Shown piece by piece: positions 43,670-47,380 of a stretch of 47,380 bases of DNA; within the stretch, counting starts at the first letter, position 1; each line of letters opens with the position of its first letter. The notes under the pieces are model-generated. The model ran no database searches and was not told the DNA's origin. It saw only the letters and a list, made by a program, of their open reading frames with translations. Made by a program: the position numbers and the translations under genes. The DNA comes from Candidatus Omnitrophota bacterium (GTDB lineage: Bacteria > Omnitrophota > Gorgyraeia > B26-G9). Location: NCBI GenBank assembly GCA_018817585.1, contig JAHITE010000119.1, positions 1-47,380 on the forward strand. Reading direction: 5' to 3'.

Positions 43670-44127
43670 TACCAACTAATTAGATCATCATTCATTCCAT
43701 TATCATTCTGCATATCCGGCCCACGCGACCAGATTTTATACGCAGGGACTGTTCCCAAACTATAATAATAATCATATCCCCAAGCATCGATTACCGTTGC
43801 CCCGGGAATAACCCCGTTAAGGTCCTGTTTTTTAAATGATATATACGGACCATGCCAATCATTATTCCCAGAATATGTTGCGGCATCAGCTAAAAGATTA
43901 ACCAGGTTTTGATTACCTGCTCCGGGATAAGCACCAAAATCAGTATGATATAAAGCTAAGGCGGTATCTAAAGAAGCAATCATTGCTTTAGTTTTATATA
44001 TCCGCGCGTGCTGCTTTGCTTGATTTCCACCGCTTAAAATCATCCCCATTAACACAGAAATTATTGCGATTACCGCAAGCATTTCCATTAAACTAAAACC
44101 CCAACAATCAGTTTTTTTTGATTTCAA
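43669..44127 (-). CDS. Type II secretion/pilus pseudopilin, GspG-like
   Basis: A 152-residue prepilin-like protein with short basic leader, G10 then FSLMEM with the conserved Glu at mature position 5 (cleavage by prepilin peptidase after G10), a hydrophobic N-terminal helix (LAVIAIISVLMGMIL) and a globular domain whose 'DAWGYDYYYSL' and Asp-rich end (GPDMQNDNGMNDDLISW) resemble the calcium-binding C-terminus of GspG. Start codon is TTG after AGGGGA, since no ATG fits. It lies between pgk and tpiA. Confidence 0.88.
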   Translation of the reverse strand: MKSKKTDCWGFSLMEMLAVIAIISVLMGMILSGGNQAKQHARIYKTKAMIASLDTALALYHTDFGAYPGAGNQNLVNLLADAATYSGNNDWHGPYISFKKQDLNGVIPGATVIDAWGYDYYYSLGTVPAYKIWSRGPDMQNDNGMNDDLISW

Positions 44128-44147
44128 TTTAATCCCCTACAATAAAA

Positions 44148-45332
44148 TCAGGTTCGGTCTTTTAAAGCAACAATTCCCGGCAGTTCCAAGCCTTCCAGCA
44201 ACTCTAAACTTGCGCCTCCGCCAGTTGAAACATGACTCATTTTATCCACAACCTTAAATTGTCTTACCGCGCTGGCTGTATCCCCACCACCGATAATACT
44301 GGTTGCCGGTAGTGTGGCAATATACTCTGCCAGAGCTTCTGTGCCTTTGGAAAAAGCCGCCATTTCAAAAACCCCGACCGGACCATTCCAGACAATTGTT
44401 TTTGCTGTTTGCAGTTTTTGTTTAAACAATTCTATGGTTTTCGGACCAATATCTAACCCCATCCAGCCTTTAGGAATTTCTTCCCCAACATATTGCACAG
44501 CAGCCTGGGCATCAAACCTATCCGCTACTTTATGATCAATCGGTAAGATAAAAGCAACATTATTTTCTTTTGCTTTTTTTAAAATTGTTTTAGCCAAATC
44601 AATTCTATCCGCTTCCAGTTTAGAGTCACCAATTTCTTTACCTTGTGCCTTTAAAAAAGTATACGCCATTCCGCCGCCGATTAAAAAACAATCAACTTTA
44701 TCCATCATATTTTCAATCATTTTAATTTTATCGGAAACTTTTGCTCCGCCAAGAATTGTTACCAGTGGTCTTTCCGGATTTTCCACCACCTTACCCAAAT
44801 AAGCCATTTCCTTTTCTAAAAGAAACCCGGCAACTGCCGGCAAATAATGCGTAACGCCCTCTGTGGAAGCATGCGCGCGATGCGCTGTCCCAAAAGCATC
44901 ATTAACAAAAACCTGGCCTAATTCCGCTAACTGCCCAGCAAAAACAGATTCATTTTTTGTTTCCTGGGCATAAAACCGTAAATTTTCCAATAAAACCACT
45001 TTTTCCGTTGCTTGAGCAAGCGCGTTTTTTACTGCTTCTCCCACACAATCATCCAGCATTTTAACTGGCATACCCAAAAGTTTTTCCAATCTTGCGGCAA
45101 CTGGTTTCAGACTCATTTTAGCCACAACCTGACCCTTAGGCCGGCCTAAATGACTCATTAGGATAATTCTTGCCGCGCCTTGCTCCAGACAATATTTTAT
45201 TGTCGGTAAAGCAGATACTATCCGCAAATCATCGGTAATATTACAATTTTCATCCAACGGAACATTAAAATCTGCACGCATCAGGACTTTTTTATCTTTT
45301 AAATCAATATCTTTAACTGTCATTTTATTCAT
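44148..45332 (-). CDS. pgk: Phosphoglycerate kinase
   Basis: The 394-residue ATP-generating glycolytic enzyme. Seen: MRADFNVPLDENCNITDDLR substrate loop, 'LMSHLGRPKGQ', 'LENLRFYAQETKNE', 'VNDAFGTAHRAHAST', the 'TILGGAKVSDKI' core and C-terminal GGGDTASAV nucleotide loop with 'STGGGASLELLEG'. Length is normal. GGGAGG precedes ATG 45332 and a good promoter lies just upstream, making pgk the likely first gene of a pgk-gspG-tpiA-gspE-pilT-pilB-pilC transcript. Confidence 0.98.
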   Translation of the reverse strand: MNKMTVKDIDLKDKKVLMRADFNVPLDENCNITDDLRIVSALPTIKYCLEQGAARIILMSHLGRPKGQVVAKMSLKPVAARLEKLLGMPVKMLDDCVGEAVKNALAQATEKVVLLENLRFYAQETKNESVFAGQLAELGQVFVNDAFGTAHRAHASTEGVTHYLPAVAGFLLEKEMAYLGKVVENPERPLVTILGGAKVSDKIKMIENMMDKVDCFLIGGGMAYTFLKAQGKEIGDSKLEADRIDLAKTILKKAKENNVAFILPIDHKVADRFDAQAAVQYVGEEIPKGWMGLDIGPKTIELFKQKLQTAKTIVWNGPVGVFEMAAFSKGTEALAEYIATLPATSIIGGGDTASAVRQFKVVDKMSHVSTGGGASLELLEGLELPGIVALKDRT

Positions 45333-45368
45333 TGTTTAGCCTCCCTTTGTTCAATATTTAAGAAATTT

Positions 45369-45397
45369 ATTATATCATTAAGCTAAATATATTGCAA
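45369..45397 (-). promoter_or_regulatory. Sigma70 promoter of pgk
   Basis: Minus strand TTGCAA (45392-45397), 17-base spacer, and a consensus TATAAT (45369-45374). Start site near 45362, leader about 30 bases with GGGAGG before the ATG. Confidence 0.65.
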
Positions 45398-45508
45398 CCA
45401 GACAGATTGAAAACCAGCGAATAGGGATAGCGGTTAGCGAATAGAAAAAGCAAAAGCAGCTAATAGCGTTTAGTTTTTTCCTTGTGATTTGTGACCTTGT
45501 GACTTTTT

Positions 45509-46048
45509 TTATTGGATTACAATTTTATTCAATAGAAATTCACACCGATTAATATCTGAATCCTTGGATTTTGGATTCATGCTAAAAGCCGCAATATTCA
45601 TCAATACTTCTGAACTCTCAATTTGATACATAAAGCTGAGGATTTGCTGCATTTGCGCTTCACAACTAACATTAATAACAAATTTTTTCACATTCCCAGC
45701 GATTTCCACTCCCCCAGGCTTTAAATCAACTAAATAAACATTAGTGGTGCTGGCAAGATTTTCCACAATCCGCAGTAATCCCGCGGTTTCTTCCTCCTCG
45801 GAACCAGCTTCCTTCATATAGGATGAATACTTTTTTTCTTCCCCTTCTATCCGGGCACTTTGATTAAGAATTTTAACATTCTTCGTCATTTCATATTCAG
45901 TAGTTTTTATTTCCTGCTCAAAACTTTTCATTTTAGCAATAATCGGGTGAAGAATTGCCCTGTCCATCAGAGCTAAAAACACGAATATTATTGATACTGA
46001 TAAAACCATTTTTTCTCGTTTTGAAAGCTTATTAATAATTTGCAGCAT
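45509..46048 (-). CDS. Second PilO/GspM-like protein
   Basis: A 179-residue protein with a basic start, membrane helix (about 14-34), coiled coil (about 38-75) and a C-terminal ferredoxin-like half whose last strands carry 'QQILSFMYQIESSEVLMNIAAFSMNPK', a PilO/GspM-style motif. AAGGAC precedes ATG 46048. It follows the second PilMN-like protein by about 30 bp, so the two probably form an inner-membrane subcomplex paralogous to the main one at 34274-36615. Confidence 0.65.
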   Translation of the reverse strand: MLQIINKLSKREKMVLSVSIIFVFLALMDRAILHPIIAKMKSFEQEIKTTEYEMTKNVKILNQSARIEGEEKKYSSYMKEAGSEEEETAGLLRIVENLASTTNVYLVDLKPGGVEIAGNVKKFVINVSCEAQMQQILSFMYQIESSEVLMNIAAFSMNPKSKDSDINRCEFLLNKIVIQ

Positions 46049-46078
46049 ATTTAGTCCTTGAATATGTTTTTTGCTATC

Positions 46079-47380
46079 CTATTTTTCTAAAACACAGGAA
46101 ATTCCAAAATCCGCCCAATCTTCATCATCTTTTTTGCGAGAAGTAGTATAATTAGTCTTTACATTACTAAAATATTCTGAATCTTCCAAAGCGCTGACAA
46201 AGGAGAACACATTGGACATAGCCCGAGCAGTCCCTTTTAAATGCAATTTTTTCTCTATATCCATTTTTATATTTGTCAGCATAATTTCTTTGGGCAAAAT
46301 ATCGTAAATTGCCGCGACAACTTCTAAGCTATATCCCCGATTTGCGATGTAATGCTTAACAATCCGCATTTTTTCCATGGCTTTTTCCAATATCTTTGCT
46401 TCTTCATAAGTGACTTCATTTTTCTTTTTAAGTTTCTTAAGATATTGACCTTTAAAGTAAAGCTCTGTCACAAAAAAACTTCCGGCAATAAGCATCAAGC
46501 ATATTATATAAATGCTCATTTTAATCAGTTCCTGGGCACGTTCTTCAAAAGCCCGCTTTAATTTTATTTCTTCAGGAATAAGACTAACTTTCATCATTTT
46601 CTCATATAAAGAAGAAGCCGCGATATTAAAGAAAGAAACATTTCTTGTAAGTGTCGGCATACTCGCTAAATCCGCGGACAAAGAAATTAACCCGAAATAA
46701 GGCATCGTCTGTATGGGAATATGAATTTCGCCGATAAGTAGTTTTTCTAATTGATCTATCTTTTCCGTAGCTCCAGTCAATATTAGCAACTGGGGAGTTT
46801 TGTCAATATCTTCTGATTGATAAGTCTCCAATGAGTTTTTTAATTCTTCAGTAAATTTTATTTCAGATTTAGCCTGATCAGCAGAAAGATGCTTAACCCC
46901 AATCGGAATGTTTCTTGTAAAAATCGGAACACCTTTAAGGCTAACAATAAAATCCGTAAAATCCGAGTCAATATGAACAATAACCGTTGGCGAATCTTTT
47001 ACTTCTTTTTTAATCTGGCTATAGCAGGCTCGGCTGACGCCTTCCGGAGCAAAAACTATTTTTTCAATTTTCAACCCGGCTTTTCCCATAACATCAAACT
47101 GCTTTTTAATCGCGGTTCTGGTCACAATTACCAATAAAATTTTTGTATAACTCTGTCGGTAAGTTCCAATATTTATATAATCAACAATAATCTCTTCTCG
47201 GGCATAAGGAGTCTGTCTGCCCGACTGCAAATCAATAATTTCTTTTATCTCTTTAACATCCAAAGATGGTATTTCCAGATTTTTTGTTATGGTAAGATGT
47301 AAGGGAACAACATTGACCACATAAGGATTTTTAATATTCAAGTCTTTAAAAGCCTTAATAATCATCTGGGCTATGGCATC
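46079..47380 (-). CDS. Second PilM-PilN/GspL-like fusion, N-terminus cut by window edge
   Basis: The frame stays open to the right edge and no ribosome-binding site precedes the first internal ATG at 47365, so the N-terminal actin-like subdomain is missing. The visible 433 residues include the rest of a PilM-like fold (e.g. 'TVIVHIDSDFTDFIVSLKGVPIFTRNIPIG', 'LLILTGATEKI'), the docking-like SLIPEEIKLKR segment (compare INLLP of PilN), a membrane helix (about 285-305 of the visible part), a coiled coil and a periplasmic end. Sequence is clearly diverged from the fusion at 35017-36615. Confidence 0.75.
   Translation of the reverse strand, partial: DAIAQMIIKAFKDLNIKNPYVVNVVPLHLTITKNLEIPSLDVKEIKEIIDLQSGRQTPYAREEIIVDYINIGTYRQSYTKILLVIVTRTAIKKQFDVMGKAGLKIEKIVFAPEGVSRACYSQIKKEVKDSPTVIVHIDSDFTDFIVSLKGVPIFTRNIPIGVKHLSADQAKSEIKFTEELKNSLETYQSEDIDKTPQLLILTGATEKIDQLEKLLIGEIHIPIQTMPYFGLISLSADLASMPTLTRNVSFFNIAASSLYEKMMKVSLIPEEIKLKRAFEERAQELIKMSIYIICLMLIAGSFFVTELYFKGQYLKKLKKKNEVTYEEAKILEKAMEKMRIVKHYIANRGYSLEVVAAIYDILPKEIMLTNIKMDIEKKLHLKGTARAMSNVFSFVSALEDSEYFSNVKTNYTTSRKKDDEDWADFGISCVLEK

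Overview
The window looks like the chromosome of an uncultured, AT-rich, Gram-negative-type bacterium. I tentatively place it in Candidatus Omnitrophota (OP3) or a related PVC/Elusimicrobia-grade lineage. The basis is an archaeal/V-type ATPase operon with the DUF2764 protein in the subunit-C position, a secretin and lipoproteins (so an outer membrane), PilM-PilN fusion proteins, and gene orders unlike those of model phyla. This is inference from protein character; no rRNA or other taxonomic marker was searched.

Layout. (1) 1-3,405 is accessory: a cut-off minus-strand gene, a phage-head-like fragment, a translationally coupled three-gene cassette whose last two products resemble a HicB-like antitoxin and a HicA-like toxin, a small membrane protein, a cysteine-rich protein and an adenosine-specific-kinase-family protein. 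(2) 3,550-11,310 is a V-type ATPase operon transcribed right to left in the order E, DUF2764, A, B, D, I, K. It has a good sigma70-type promoter upstream and a strong terminator after K. The K subunit keeps all five residues that bind Na+ in Enterococcus NtpK. (3) 11,805-15,607 carries ymdB, rny, 5-formyl-THF cyclo-ligase and a small membrane protein. (4) 15,649-18,693 encodes an unusual exported-looking RelA/SpoT-like protein with its own promoter. (5) 18,850-31,552 is housekeeping: rpsP, a lipoprotein, trmD, rplS, rnhB; murA, prmC, prfA, rpmE, rho; coaE, glgA, polA. (6) 31,654-47,380 is a type IV pilus/type II secretion cluster (secretin, PilP-, PilO-, PilMN-, PilC-, PilB-, PilT- and GspE-like proteins, a pseudopilin, and a second PilMN/PilO pair), with the glycolytic genes pgk and tpiA embedded in it.

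Except for two small genes at the left end, everything is on the minus strand, so transcription runs from high to low coordinates.

Non-coding structure is the most distinctive aspect. A two-hairpin element with compensatory base changes occurs three times (before rpsP, before rpmE, and inverted between gspG and tpiA). A 132-bp element with inverted-repeat ends and internal palindromes occurs twice, and one copy supplies the last codons and stop of the ATPase B subunit. No tRNA, rRNA, CRISPR array or intact insertion sequence was recognised.
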